From: an uncultured Bacteroidales bacterium | GTDB lineage: Bacteria; Bacteroidota; Bacteroidia; Bacteroidales; P3 | Direction: 5' to 3' | Length of the DNA stretch: 64,000 nt | Assembly (NCBI GenBank): GCA_900317955.1 | Contig: ONIP01000006.1 | Location: 1 to 64,000 of the forward strand | In this document: piece after piece, positions 35,457 through 44,067 of the stretch | Layout of the letters: every line of letters begins with the position of its first letter | How positions within the stretch are numbered: position 1 is the stretch's first letter | Program-made: the position numbers and the translations under genes | Notes under the pieces: model-generated | Databases searched by the model: none | The model's input: only the letters and a program-made list of their open reading frames with translations | Told to the model about the DNA's origin: nothing

Positions 35457-36278
35457 TTAGTTACTTTTCTTGTTTTTTATTTTCAGGTTGCCACTAAGCG
35501 AGTTGCACTCAATATTGCAGGCTCCGTTGCCTATCACTCTCTTGCCGCCTTTTTTCCCAACAGGCAGCTCGCTGTAAAAGTCGTCGTTCACACCAGCCAT
35601 TTCCACAGTCATGCCGGCATCTTTAGGCACATATAGCACCGTTTTGCCACTGATATTGTTCAGCTCAATATCCTCCGGCATACGGCTGAAAGTGGCTTCC
35701 ACATCGGAACTCACCGAATTTACCTCAATCTCCTTCACCTCACACTCGTTCAAGACAATCCGGTTCGCCACATTGTTCAGTTCAAGATGCTCGCATGGCA
35801 CGCTGTCCATCCTAAAGGTATGGCCAACACCATTTATGACAATCTCATCCAGTTTGTGCGTACGCGGCACACCGACAATGAGGCGCTTGTGAGGCAGATC
35901 CTTTTTATCCAGCTTTATGCCGGGCTTGCCAAACGTGATATTCAGTTCACCGTCGTGACTAAAAGAGTAATACATCATCGTGCTGTCGTTAAGGGGTTTG
36001 TCGGCAGTCTCGCTAAACTCAACTCCATTATGGTCGTGGACAACAATGGTCACTGAATCATACATCCAATCAATGGCCAGCTTCTCCACAGGCCATACAC
36101 TGGTCTGTCCTGAGTTTATGACATAATTGTCCTCATTGTCTTTATTACCCAGATGCACTTGACCGAATTCCTCCATCAACTCATCGACAGTCTTTCCGGT
36201 GCTGAGCTTGCAACCGCTCATGGTCATTGCGCCCGTCAGGATCAGACCCAGCGCTACTGAAATACCTATGTTTTTCAT
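35457..36278 (-). CDS. Putative lipoprotein, DUF4097-like, tandem duplicate
   Basis: A 273-residue lipoprotein with lipobox MSGC (Cys 23) and the same post-Cys KLS as its sister. Aligned segments include DWMYDSVTIVVHD, YYSFSHDGELNITFGKP, GVPRTHKLDEIVINGVGHT, VLYVPKDAGMTVEMAG and GGKRVIGNGACNIEC. It ends without the sister's extension. Beta-strand ladders built on alternating hydrophobic residues suggest a DUF4097/DUF2807-type sheet fold, seen in proteins linked to envelope stress in other bacteria. It lies between the ABC permease gene (42 bases) and its duplicate (17 bases). Confidence 0.75.
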   Translation of the reverse strand: MKNIGISVALGLILTGAMTMSGCKLSTGKTVDELMEEFGQVHLGNKDNEDNYVINSGQTSVWPVEKLAIDWMYDSVTIVVHDHNGVEFSETADKPLNDSTMMYYSFSHDGELNITFGKPGIKLDKKDLPHKRLIVGVPRTHKLDEIVINGVGHTFRMDSVPCEHLELNNVANRIVLNECEVKEIEVNSVSSDVEATFSRMPEDIELNNISGKTVLYVPKDAGMTVEMAGVNDDFYSELPVGKKGGKRVIGNGACNIECNSLSGNLKIKNKKSN

Positions 36279-36320
36279 GATTTCTTACTTTTCAATTATC
36301 AACATTCTTTTCTCAACTGA

Positions 36321-37178
36321 CTAATATTTCATGCGTTTCAGCCTATAAGCCGTCCACCAGAAGAACACCACGGTCAGCAGGATGCCCCATGCTGTTGCGG
36401 CCCAATAAGCAATATTGAAACCTCTCACTGGGTCAACGGAGTCGAGAATCCACTTCAACCAGTTGCCGTTGAGCATCAAGGCACCCATGATGGGAGTGCA
36501 GACAAGATTAATTGCGAAACTGATAAGCCATGTCCACAACAGGGTCTGCAACACCTTATGCTTCTTAAAGATTGTGTTGGTGAACAAGAACAGTGCCGCG
36601 TAGCTCAAATAAGCCACCAGACCATACAGCACCACTTTTCCCGGAGTAACCACCTCGGCAAACAATCTCAATTCTTCCGAATCCAGATCGGGAACATTGC
36701 CTGACACCAACATTCTATAATAATCCAAACCCGAGGCCAAATAGTCAGTCTGCCACAGCCATTTGTTGTACGACCCAAAGGGCAACATCGTCAGGAAATA
36801 GTCAAGCACAATACTACCACATAAGCAGAGCAGCGGGCATATCACCACCGTGAAAAGCAGCATGCTCAGATACTTCTCCAGCTTCGAAGCCGGCAGCATG
36901 GCATAATAGATGCCCTCTTTCTGCAGGTTGCAGGTGCGATACATGCGCGAAGGGGTCACAATGATAGCCAGAAACACCACACAAGCTATAAATCCCCAGC
37001 GCACCTCCGGCACTATTGCCGGTAAATCATGCACTCCGCTGAGTGCCCACCAAAACAGCCACACAGCCAAAGGCAACAAGGTAATAATCAGAAGCGATGT
37101 ACCCGCGTTCTGCCATATATTGCTGAAATCCTTACGGACCAATTTCCCGAAACGGGACCATTCAAATGTCTTATTCAT
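36321..37178 (-). CDS. ABC transporter permease
   Basis: A 285-residue inner membrane protein with about six hydrophobic helices (near 28-45, 62-80, 105-130, 180-200, 215-235 and 255-275). There is a basic N-terminal motif, FGKLVRKDFSNIW, typical of ABC-2 type permeases found beside YtrA-type regulators. No substrate can be assigned. It follows the ATPase gene with a 60-base gap and likely forms a transporter with it. Confidence 0.85.
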   Translation of the reverse strand: MNKTFEWSRFGKLVRKDFSNIWQNAGTSLLIITLLPLAVWLFWWALSGVHDLPAIVPEVRWGFIACVVFLAIIVTPSRMYRTCNLQKEGIYYAMLPASKLEKYLSMLLFTVVICPLLCLCGSIVLDYFLTMLPFGSYNKWLWQTDYLASGLDYYRMLVSGNVPDLDSEELRLFAEVVTPGKVVLYGLVAYLSYAALFLFTNTIFKKHKVLQTLLWTWLISFAINLVCTPIMGALMLNGNWLKWILDSVDPVRGFNIAYWAATAWGILLTVVFFWWTAYRLKRMKY

Positions 37179-37238
37179 AACGGTTTATTATTATAGGTTT
37201 ATTCTGAATAATCTGATAACTATGAATACTCCGATACT

Positions 37239-38066
37239 TTATTTGAAAAGTTCTTTAATCAAATTCTTGTTGCGAAGCACGGCATTGAACAATGCCTCGA
37301 TGTTCACCTTACTCTCGCTGCCGTCGTTGTTCACACACACGTTCATGCAGCCGCCGGGCATCTGCTCGGAATACAGGGCACCGTCGACAGGTGCAGTGTC
37401 ATACGAGAAAGTCAACTTGCTGGTCACCTGGTCAATGGTGGCATTCAACAGCACATCGTCGTGCGTCAGGATAATGATGGGGTCAATCAGATTCTCCACA
37501 TCTTTCACCTGATGGGTGGAGATGATAATCGTGGTGCCCTCGGTGGAGCGCTTGGAAAGCAGCGTTCGGAAATCGGCCTTGCTGGGAATATCCAGCCCGT
37601 TGGTGGGTTCGTCCAAAAGCACATAATCCGTGCCTAACGACAAAGTGCAGGCTATCAAAGACTTTTTCTGCTGGCCGTACGACATCTCCCGGAACTTCTT
37701 TTCCGGCTCCACTTCCATTTCTTGCATCAAATGAAGAAATGTCCCGTAGGCATAGTTTGGATAAAACGGAGCCAAAGACTTAATATACTTCATCGGAGTC
37801 TCATCCTCGGGTACCGTTACCTCGTCGGGCAGAAACACGATGTTCTGCAAAAACTCCGGCTCGCGGGTAAAACTCACGTGGCCATCCACCGTGCAACTCC
37901 CCAACTGGGGCTCTTGCAGACCACTTATAATCTTGAGCAAGGTGGTCTTTCCCACTCCGTTCTCGCCCAACAGGCCGTAAATACAGCCCGGCTTAAAAGT
38001 AAGATTGATGTTGTGAAACACCGGAGTCTTCTTGTAACTGAAGTCTAAATTTTTTATCTCAATCAT
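37239..38066 (-). CDS. ABC transporter ATP-binding protein
   Basis: A 275-residue ABC ATPase. Walker A LLGENGVGKTTLLK (about 32-45), a variant signature MSYGQQKK in place of LSGGQ, Walker B YVLLDEPTNGLD and switch STHQ. The gene is first in the leftward unit, and its start lies about 110 bases beyond the promoter/operator at 38156-38188. The YtrA-type regulator three genes further on argues for repression relieved by a substrate such as an envelope-acting antibiotic; this is inferred from related loci. Confidence 0.92.
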   Translation of the reverse strand: MIEIKNLDFSYKKTPVFHNINLTFKPGCIYGLLGENGVGKTTLLKIISGLQEPQLGSCTVDGHVSFTREPEFLQNIVFLPDEVTVPEDETPMKYIKSLAPFYPNYAYGTFLHLMQEMEVEPEKKFREMSYGQQKKSLIACTLSLGTDYVLLDEPTNGLDIPSKADFRTLLSKRSTEGTTIIISTHQVKDVENLIDPIIILTHDDVLLNATIDQVTSKLTFSYDTAPVDGALYSEQMPGGCMNVCVNNDGSESKVNIEALFNAVLRNKNLIKELFK

Positions 38067-38155
38067 AGTGTTTAATATTTTTTGTTGTGATTATTACTTA
38101 GTTTATTAATCATTTAATATTCTGTTTTTATGTATCTTATCTGCGTTATTGACAT

Positions 38156-38179
38156 AGTGTATTACTAAACTAATACACT
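38156..38179. promoter_or_regulatory. Operator-like inverted repeat, probable GntR (YtrA-type) site
   Basis: AGTGTATTA (38156-38164) and TAATACACT (38171-38179) are perfect 9-base inverted repeats around CTAAAC. The core AGTGTA-N12-TACACT resembles the AGTGTA...TACACT type operator reported for YtrA-subfamily regulators. It overlaps the predicted transcription start of the leftward ABC/GntR unit, a position suited to repression. Confidence 0.8.
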
Positions 38180-38180
38180 G

Positions 38181-38188
38181 CAAAGATA
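38181..38188 (-). promoter_or_regulatory. Promoter -7 element of the ABC/GntR unit
   Basis: The minus strand reads TATCTTTG, directly next to the inverted repeat, about 115 bases before the ATPase start codon. Confidence 0.75.
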
Positions 38189-38505
38189 CTACACTTCTCC
38201 ATATTAGCAAGAATTCAATAGGATATTTAACATTATTTAACAGAACAAGGTAGCGACTCAAAACATATCTATCTAATTTACAACAAATAACAGCATTTAA
38301 ACAGAACAACTAAAATCAAACTACCCCATGCGATAACCCTCAACCCAACAAACCTTCAATCGAATTAAATTAATATCACATCACTTCCATGTTTGACCCA
38401 CACTATTGAAGTTTGAAACTTATGGGGATCAAATGTAGTATAACAGTGTTTTAATATAATTTGAGGTGGAAATAGTTAAAAACTCTACATATCAGAAAAA
38501 AAACG

Positions 38506-38513
38506 TAATTTTG
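38506..38513 (+). promoter_or_regulatory. Promoter -7 element of the RyR-domain gene pair
   Basis: TAATTTTG matches TAnnTTTG and lies 75 bases before the ATG at 38589. No obvious TTTG -33 partner is seen, so the gene may need an activator or be weakly expressed. Confidence 0.55.
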
Positions 38514-38588
38514 CATCGTCGCTCGATGAAATAAGTTTCATAGACTTCGCAGCACAGTTTTGAAGTCCCTTTTAAAATAAAGAATGAA

Positions 38589-40562
38589 ATGAAAGTCTCA
38601 AAATCACCAAAATACCGATTCGGACAGTTAATGTCCAGCCGCCCTGCAAACCAATTGATGATAGTCAGCATTGTTTTGGTCTTAGTTATTGTAATAGCAG
38701 CAGTATTTAGTATATGGCATGGTTCGAACAAGAATCTTTGGACATGGTTCGGGTCGTTCTTCTCTCCCGTACCAATGTACAGTAGCGACACCTCATGCGG
38801 AGGAATCCGGTTTGCCTATTTCCTGTTCTATCTTTTCGGGACGATTGTTTTATCGGGGGTGATTATAGCCATCTTTACCAACATAATCCGTACGGCGGGC
38901 GAAAGATATACCAACGGTACTGCCCATTATAAATTCAAGGGGCATATCCTTTTTCTCGGATATGACGAAATGATGATGGGGACTTTGAAACACGAGTTGG
39001 ACAAGGAGAAGGACTGCGACGTGGTGGTTGCCGTGCCCAACGATGCCGCCAAAGTACGAAACATAATATATCAGAATATTCCAAACGAACTATCGGGACG
39101 AGTAATTGTAATCCAAGCGGTGCGCACCAAGCAGGACGATTTGAAGAATGCAGCATACGTGAAAACTGCCAAACGCATCTATATTATAGGACAAGCCGAC
39201 GAAGACACCCACGATGCCAACAATCTGAAGAGTCTTGGGCTGGTGATTGAATTGTTTATGGATTCACAGCAAAAGCCCTTGTGCATGTATTATATGCGCA
39301 ACCACGCCACGTTCTCATTGATGCAGCGCCAGGGGGTAAAAGCAGAATATCTTATAGGCAGCAATGCTTCGTCCGACAATAAGAAAATAGAGGAATATCA
39401 TGGCAAATATTGCGAACCGTTCAATTTCCATGAATCGGCAGCAAGACGGCTGTTGTTCAATCTGAACGATTATGACAACACGTTGAAGTTAGACTGGCAC
39501 AACCCAAAGGAGAATATGACAAGCAGTCCCGATCTGCAGCCGCATCTGGTAATTGTTGGCATGACCGAGATGGGCACTGCCCTTGCTAAAGCAGCATTGA
39601 TGTCGACACACTATCCGAACAAAAAATTGAAGGTTACTTTTGTCGACGACAATGCCTATAACGAGATGCTATTTTTCATTGGTCGCTACGACGCACTGTT
39701 TGAGAACTGCAAATATGAATTCAAGAATCTGAATGATCCATCGAAAGACGAGACCCACAATCCAAAGGAAAAGGATTTCCTCGACATTGAGTTCGAGTTT
39801 ATTCAGAGCAATGTCGCCCACCCGAAGTTAAAAGAGATGATACTGCAATGGGCTCAGGACAAAGACCACGAGTTGCTGACAATAGTAGCATGCATGAACG
39901 ATGCGCCGAAGAACATGGCGTTTGTCCTTTATCTGACTCGGCCAGTCCTCGACCGAGTACCCGTATGGGTGTATCAGAAAAACAATACCGGCATGGATCC
40001 ATTCTTAGACCATGAGATTTATAAGCAGGTGCGGGTCTTCTCGTTGCTGGACATGTCCATACCAATTCCCGGCGAAGCAATGGAGTATGAATTGGCAAAG
40101 AAGGTGGCTCATACCTACGACGTACTATATGGAAGCGAGAGCGATTGGTCGGAGAAAAGTGCCACCGAAAGATGGTCTTCGCTCTACAATGCACTTTCAA
40201 TCATCGTTAAATTGAGACTGGCAGGGATTGAGCTCCGCCTGTCGGAGACAAAGAAGCAATTAGAGACCTTTAACATGTTTGACAAGAAACCGGTGGATAG
40301 CGTCAGCCTTAACGAGGAGCAAGAAAACTTGTTTGCCTGCACAGAGCACAACCGCTGGAATATAGAAAAACTCATGACCGGGTTTGTCCCCACAACCGAA
40401 GAGCAACATCAGAATATATTATCCGGAAATATGTCGGCCAAGGAATTGAAGAAGAACTTTATCCACGACGACATACGACCGTTTGAAGAGTTGAGCAAAG
40501 GTGAACAGGAAAAGGACTTCACGCTCACAAGGGCTCTTATTAATATGATTAACAACAACTAA
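38589..40562 (+). CDS. CASTOR/Pollux-like membrane protein with two Rossmann domains and RyR-like C-terminus
   Basis: A 657-residue protein. Two membrane helices (about 23-43 and 75-100) flank a short pore-like loop (LWTWFGSFFSP...DTSCGG) without a potassium GYG filter. Two TrkA-N/RCK-type Rossmann domains follow, beginning GHILFLGYDEM (about 118) and PHLVIVGMTEMGTA (about 317), the layout of CASTOR/Pollux/DMI1-type channels. Near 586, TEHNRWNIEKLMTGF resembles the conserved HNRWaeeKl core of RyR domains. The likely role is a ligand-gated ion channel in the inner membrane. The next gene (45-base gap) encodes a second RyR domain. Function is unestablished. Confidence 0.75.
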   Translation: MKVSKSPKYRFGQLMSSRPANQLMIVSIVLVLVIVIAAVFSIWHGSNKNLWTWFGSFFSPVPMYSSDTSCGGIRFAYFLFYLFGTIVLSGVIIAIFTNIIRTAGERYTNGTAHYKFKGHILFLGYDEMMMGTLKHELDKEKDCDVVVAVPNDAAKVRNIIYQNIPNELSGRVIVIQAVRTKQDDLKNAAYVKTAKRIYIIGQADEDTHDANNLKSLGLVIELFMDSQQKPLCMYYMRNHATFSLMQRQGVKAEYLIGSNASSDNKKIEEYHGKYCEPFNFHESAARRLLFNLNDYDNTLKLDWHNPKENMTSSPDLQPHLVIVGMTEMGTALAKAALMSTHYPNKKLKVTFVDDNAYNEMLFFIGRYDALFENCKYEFKNLNDPSKDETHNPKEKDFLDIEFEFIQSNVAHPKLKEMILQWAQDKDHELLTIVACMNDAPKNMAFVLYLTRPVLDRVPVWVYQKNNTGMDPFLDHEIYKQVRVFSLLDMSIPIPGEAMEYELAKKVAHTYDVLYGSESDWSEKSATERWSSLYNALSIIVKLRLAGIELRLSETKKQLETFNMFDKKPVDSVSLNEEQENLFACTEHNRWNIEKLMTGFVPTTEEQHQNILSGNMSAKELKKNFIHDDIRPFEELSKGEQEKDFTLTRALINMINNN

Positions 40563-40607
40563 AACAAAGATTACACAAACTAATAACTACAAAACGTAAA
40601 AAAGACT

Positions 40608-41504
40608 ATGCCAGACGATAAAACCAAACTGTTTTTTGAAGCGATTGCCGGACCCGTACTCTATGACGAAGTATCGCCATACCGGCTGATGACAAAAAAG
40701 TTGAACGATATTGATATCGACTATTTTGAGGGTGCAGTGCCTTTGGGCAAAACCGTTGACAAGGAGATAGAGATAGACATTAAGCACCGGATACTGAACG
40801 ACTTTGTTACCTATGGAAACGAGTTGTTGACTAACAGAGCCCAAACCATAGAGAAAGTAGTGGTTCAAAATGTAAGGAAACTGGTTGCTGGGTACTCAGA
40901 CAGATCGGAAGCACTAAGAGACTTGAACACCTCGTTTGGGCAGATGCACCGGTTTGTACGCAAACAGCTATGTTTTGTTCCCATACCGATGTACGACAAC
41001 ACCGAATTGCAAGAGTTGTATGCTGCTGCCAAACGGGTTACCTTATTGGAAAGGGTTACAGGCGGCAACGACAAGGATGTTATCAAATACTACCATGCTT
41101 TGATTGAACATTGTGTATGGGCATGCAGAATGCTTTTGCGCCGACGGGCAGGGCAGTTCCTTATGCAAATGGTTGACGTGCTGTCGCGGGAGTTTGATAT
41201 GCGGTCCTGTTGGGCAACTTCGTACAATGACGAGCCAGAATCGAAACAGAAAAACGACTTGCCCAAAGAACTGCTGCCGATGGTCGAACCGATGGCAAAG
41301 CACGTGCACGATGTATGGATGCGGACCCGTATGGAACAAGGCTGGACTTATGGCAAGGAGCGCAACGACAATGAAAAGAAACATCCCTGTCTTGTACCCT
41401 ACGAGGAGTTGCCGGAGGAGGAGAAAGATTATGACCGCAAGACGAGTATTGAGACGCTACGGTTCATTATCGGTCACGGATTTAGGATTGAAAAGGATTC
41501 GTAG
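40608..41504 (+). CDS. RyR-domain protein, soluble partner of the upstream channel-like protein
   Basis: A 298-residue soluble protein with no signal or membrane helix. The C-terminal RyR domain (about 230-296) is near-canonical: VHDVWMRTRMEQGWTYG, then NDNEKKHPCLVPYEELP and DYDRKTSIETLRFII. RyR domains occur in ryanodine receptors and in bacterial proteins, where a ligand-sensing role has been predicted. The N-terminal 225 residues are mainly helical and not recognised. It sits 45 bases after the channel-like gene and probably forms a functional pair with it. Confidence 0.85.
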   Translation: MPDDKTKLFFEAIAGPVLYDEVSPYRLMTKKLNDIDIDYFEGAVPLGKTVDKEIEIDIKHRILNDFVTYGNELLTNRAQTIEKVVVQNVRKLVAGYSDRSEALRDLNTSFGQMHRFVRKQLCFVPIPMYDNTELQELYAAAKRVTLLERVTGGNDKDVIKYYHALIEHCVWACRMLLRRRAGQFLMQMVDVLSREFDMRSCWATSYNDEPESKQKNDLPKELLPMVEPMAKHVHDVWMRTRMEQGWTYGKERNDNEKKHPCLVPYEELPEEEKDYDRKTSIETLRFIIGHGFRIEKDS

Positions 41505-41661
41505 AAGCCAATTCCACTTTGCGGAGGATTAAGAACGAGCAACTGACTAAATATAAGGTACGGAACGCGCATTATTTTTTTAGGCGCGGGGCAATATTCA
41601 TATAAAAACGTCGTTACGTAGTATTATTACAATAATTAACAATAAAAGAATTCCTGATTCT

Positions 41662-42534
41662 ATGGCTAACTTTTCTTTCGGCAATGATTACAACCACAAT
41701 GCTACGATACAGTTTTTTAGCAAATGGTGGAAACTGCTGTTATGGGTTTTTATCATCGCATTGGTGGCGTCGTTGGCGGTGTCGCTGCTTATTACACCGC
41801 GCTACAAGGCCACGGCGACGTTGTTCCCTACTAATTCCAACCGCCTGAGCAAGGCTGTGATGGACTACCACTACAGCTTGGACTTTATGGATTACGGTAT
41901 TGAGCGCGACTGCGAATACTGCATCCAGATACTGTCGTCAGAGTCGATGGAACGAGACGTGTGCCGCCGTTTCAACCTGTTGGAGCACTACGGAATCAGT
42001 GCCGACGACCCCCATAAAATGTTCAAACTACACGAACAATACAGAGGCAATGTCAATGTACGTCGTACGGAGTTCTTGGGAGTAGAAGTGTCAGTACTTG
42101 ATGTTGACCCGCAGTGGGCAGCAGACATGGCCAATTTCATAGCCGCCAACTACGACACGGTGTGCCACCGCATACATCACGCCCGCGCCTGCAATGCGGC
42201 CGACTTGATGCAGGGTGTGTGCAACCGACTGGGGCAGGAGATAAAAGACTTGCAGGACAGCCTGCGCCGCAACCCGCAGTATCAGTTGGGTCTGACACAG
42301 ATGATCAATGAGAAATGCCACGAACTTGCCGACATAGAGACCCGTGCTGCACAGACACAGGTGGACATGGACGAAAATGTGAGCTATAAATTCCTCTTGG
42401 ACGAGGCTGTTGCCGCTGACAAGAAGGCTTACCCGAAGCGGATTTTGATTGTGCTGCTCGGTACGCTCGGCGCAGTGGTGATGTGCATACTGGCACTGCT
42501 GACAATCGATGCCTTGAAGCCAAAAGAGGATTAA
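41662..42534 (+). CDS. Wzz-type polysaccharide chain-length determinant
   Basis: A 290-residue inner membrane protein with a helix at each end (about 26-48 and 262-283) and a large periplasmic coiled region between. The Wzz N-terminal pattern is WWKLLLW...LLITPRYKATATLFP, and the C-terminal helix is preceded by the usual A-x-x-P-x-K-P-like DKKAYPKRILI. No cytoplasmic tyrosine kinase domain is fused. It controls the chain length of an O-antigen or exopolysaccharide. It starts a three-gene group with the ligase/polymerase and an NlpC/P60 protein. Confidence 0.88.
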   Translation: MANFSFGNDYNHNATIQFFSKWWKLLLWVFIIALVASLAVSLLITPRYKATATLFPTNSNRLSKAVMDYHYSLDFMDYGIERDCEYCIQILSSESMERDVCRRFNLLEHYGISADDPHKMFKLHEQYRGNVNVRRTEFLGVEVSVLDVDPQWAADMANFIAANYDTVCHRIHHARACNAADLMQGVCNRLGQEIKDLQDSLRRNPQYQLGLTQMINEKCHELADIETRAAQTQVDMDENVSYKFLLDEAVAADKKAYPKRILIVLLGTLGAVVMCILALLTIDALKPKED

Positions 42535-42560
42535 AAACACGAAAATCGAAAACCGAGGAG

Positions 42561-44045
42561 TTGAAAATAACAGACTGGTATAGGAATAATCGGACCCAGA
42601 TATTGGCCGTTGCCGCGACGTTGGTGTTTGCCGTGGCCAATGCGATACTGCTGCTCAAAGATTTTTATTACCTTTCGCTTATTCCCTTGGCGGGACTGGT
42701 GCTGCTGTTGTTCATTACCCGCTTCGAGACGGGACTGATGTGCATGGCACTGTTCACCCCCTTTGCCATCAACATAGCCTTGATGCCGAAGATGGAGCTG
42801 TCGATGCCGGTGGAGCCCATGATGATACTCTTCACGCTAATGTTCTTTTTCAGAGCATTGGCTTCGCGGGGCTACGACACACGGTTGCTCAAGCATCCGG
42901 TGAGCCTGCTGATGATTGCTTCGATGGTGTGGATGCTGATTACCGCCTGCACATCGAAGTTGCCTTTGGTGTCGCTCAAATATTGGCTGGCACGGTTGTG
43001 GTTTGTGGTACCGTTTTTCTTTGCTGCTGCTCAGATATTCCGCAACCCCAAAAGGATACGAGAGTTTTTCTGGTGCTATGCCATAGGGTTGATAGCCGTT
43101 GTCAGCATAGCCACAGCCAAGACCGTGGGGAATTTCAGCGACTTGCAAACACTGCACCGCGTGATGCAACCCTTCTATAACGACCATACGGCATACGGTT
43201 GTGTGATTGCCCTTTTCGTGCCGGCAGCATTTTACTTTATTTTCAGCCGAAACAGCAAAGGCTGGGGAAGGTTGCTCTCGCTGGCCATTATGTCACTGTT
43301 GTTGGTGGGGCTGTTCTTCTCTTATTGCCGTGCCGCATGGATCAGTGTGCTGGGTGCCATTGGGGTGTATGTACTTATTCGCATGGGGATGAAAGTGAAG
43401 TGGATGGTAATGCTGTTTGGCCTGGTGGTTGGCGTGTTCTTTGTATACCAGAGCGATGTGCTGTACAAGCTGGGCAAGAACCATCAGGACAGTTCCTACG
43501 ACCTTGCAGGACAGATAAAGAGTATATCGAACATCTCGACCGATGCGAGCAACCTGGAGCGACTAAACCGTTGGGCGTCGGCGTTGCGGATGTGGAAAGA
43601 GAGCCCTGTGATAGGGTGCGGACCCGGAACATACCAGTTTCTTTATGCCAGTTACCAGCGTAGTTACCAGCTCTCGACCATCAGCACAAATGCTGGCAAT
43701 CTGGGCAATGCCCACAGCGAATATATAGGCCCCATGACAGAACAGGGGGTGCCGGGCGTGGCATTGGTCATAGCACTGTTTATGACAACATTTGCCACAG
43801 GGGTTAGAGTGTACCGCACGGCGGGGAACCGGCAGGTGGCTGACATGGCTCTTGCCTTCACACTCAGCCTGCTTACCTACTATATTCATGGGGTGTTCAA
43901 CAATTTCTTGGACACAGATAAACTATCGGTACCCGTATGGGCATTTACGGCAGTTATAGTGGCACTTGACGTATACAACAAACCCGAGGCTGCCGAAGCA
44001 CAGCCAACAGAGAGTCCGACAGGACAAATCACCAACCAAGGATAG
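42561..44045 (+). CDS. O-antigen ligase / Wzy_C-family membrane protein
   Basis: About 494 residues with roughly 11-12 hydrophobic helices. The Wzy_C region has FFSYCRAAWISVLG (a SRxxW-like motif), a long periplasmic loop with GCGPGTYQFLYASY, and NAHSEYIGPMTEQGVPG, whose His and Glu are conserved in WaaL ligases. It either joins polymerised glycan to lipid A-core or polymerises repeat units. The start is uncertain: TTG at 42561 follows the Wzz stop by 26 bases, while GTG at 42483 would overlap wzz by 52 bases; no ATG precedes the first membrane helix. Confidence 0.88.
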   Translation: MKITDWYRNNRTQILAVAATLVFAVANAILLLKDFYYLSLIPLAGLVLLLFITRFETGLMCMALFTPFAINIALMPKMELSMPVEPMMILFTLMFFFRALASRGYDTRLLKHPVSLLMIASMVWMLITACTSKLPLVSLKYWLARLWFVVPFFFAAAQIFRNPKRIREFFWCYAIGLIAVVSIATAKTVGNFSDLQTLHRVMQPFYNDHTAYGCVIALFVPAAFYFIFSRNSKGWGRLLSLAIMSLLLVGLFFSYCRAAWISVLGAIGVYVLIRMGMKVKWMVMLFGLVVGVFFVYQSDVLYKLGKNHQDSSYDLAGQIKSISNISTDASNLERLNRWASALRMWKESPVIGCGPGTYQFLYASYQRSYQLSTISTNAGNLGNAHSEYIGPMTEQGVPGVALVIALFMTTFATGVRVYRTAGNRQVADMALAFTLSLLTYYIHGVFNNFLDTDKLSVPVWAFTAVIVALDVYNKPEAAEAQPTESPTGQITNQG

Positions 44046-44067
44046 CACCCCCCAAAAAACACGAAAT

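Larger units (their letters stand above)
38067..38588. other. Intergenic region between divergent units
   Basis: A 522-base A/T-rich gap. It holds the GntR-type operator (38156-38179), the minus-strand -7 element (38181-38188) and the plus-strand promoter at 38506-38513. AAGTTT-G-AAACTT (38409-38421) is a 13-base palindrome of unknown meaning. No coding, tRNA or strong hairpin signal was seen in 38190-38500. Confidence 0.6.

Noticed and set aside
38409..38421. AAGTTT-G-AAACTT palindrome as an operator for the RyR pair
   Set aside because: It is short, 85 bases from the candidate promoter and A/T-rich, so chance is likely; mentioned only in the gap description.
38589..41504. RyR pair as a CBASS or other named defence system
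   Set aside because: No nucleotidyltransferase, nuclease, TIR or known CBASS accessory gene is next to it; left as an uncharacterised pair.
41565..41592. CGCGC...GCGCG inverted repeat before wzz
   Set aside because: The stem is only 5 bp with a 13-base loop; too weak to call a terminator or operator.
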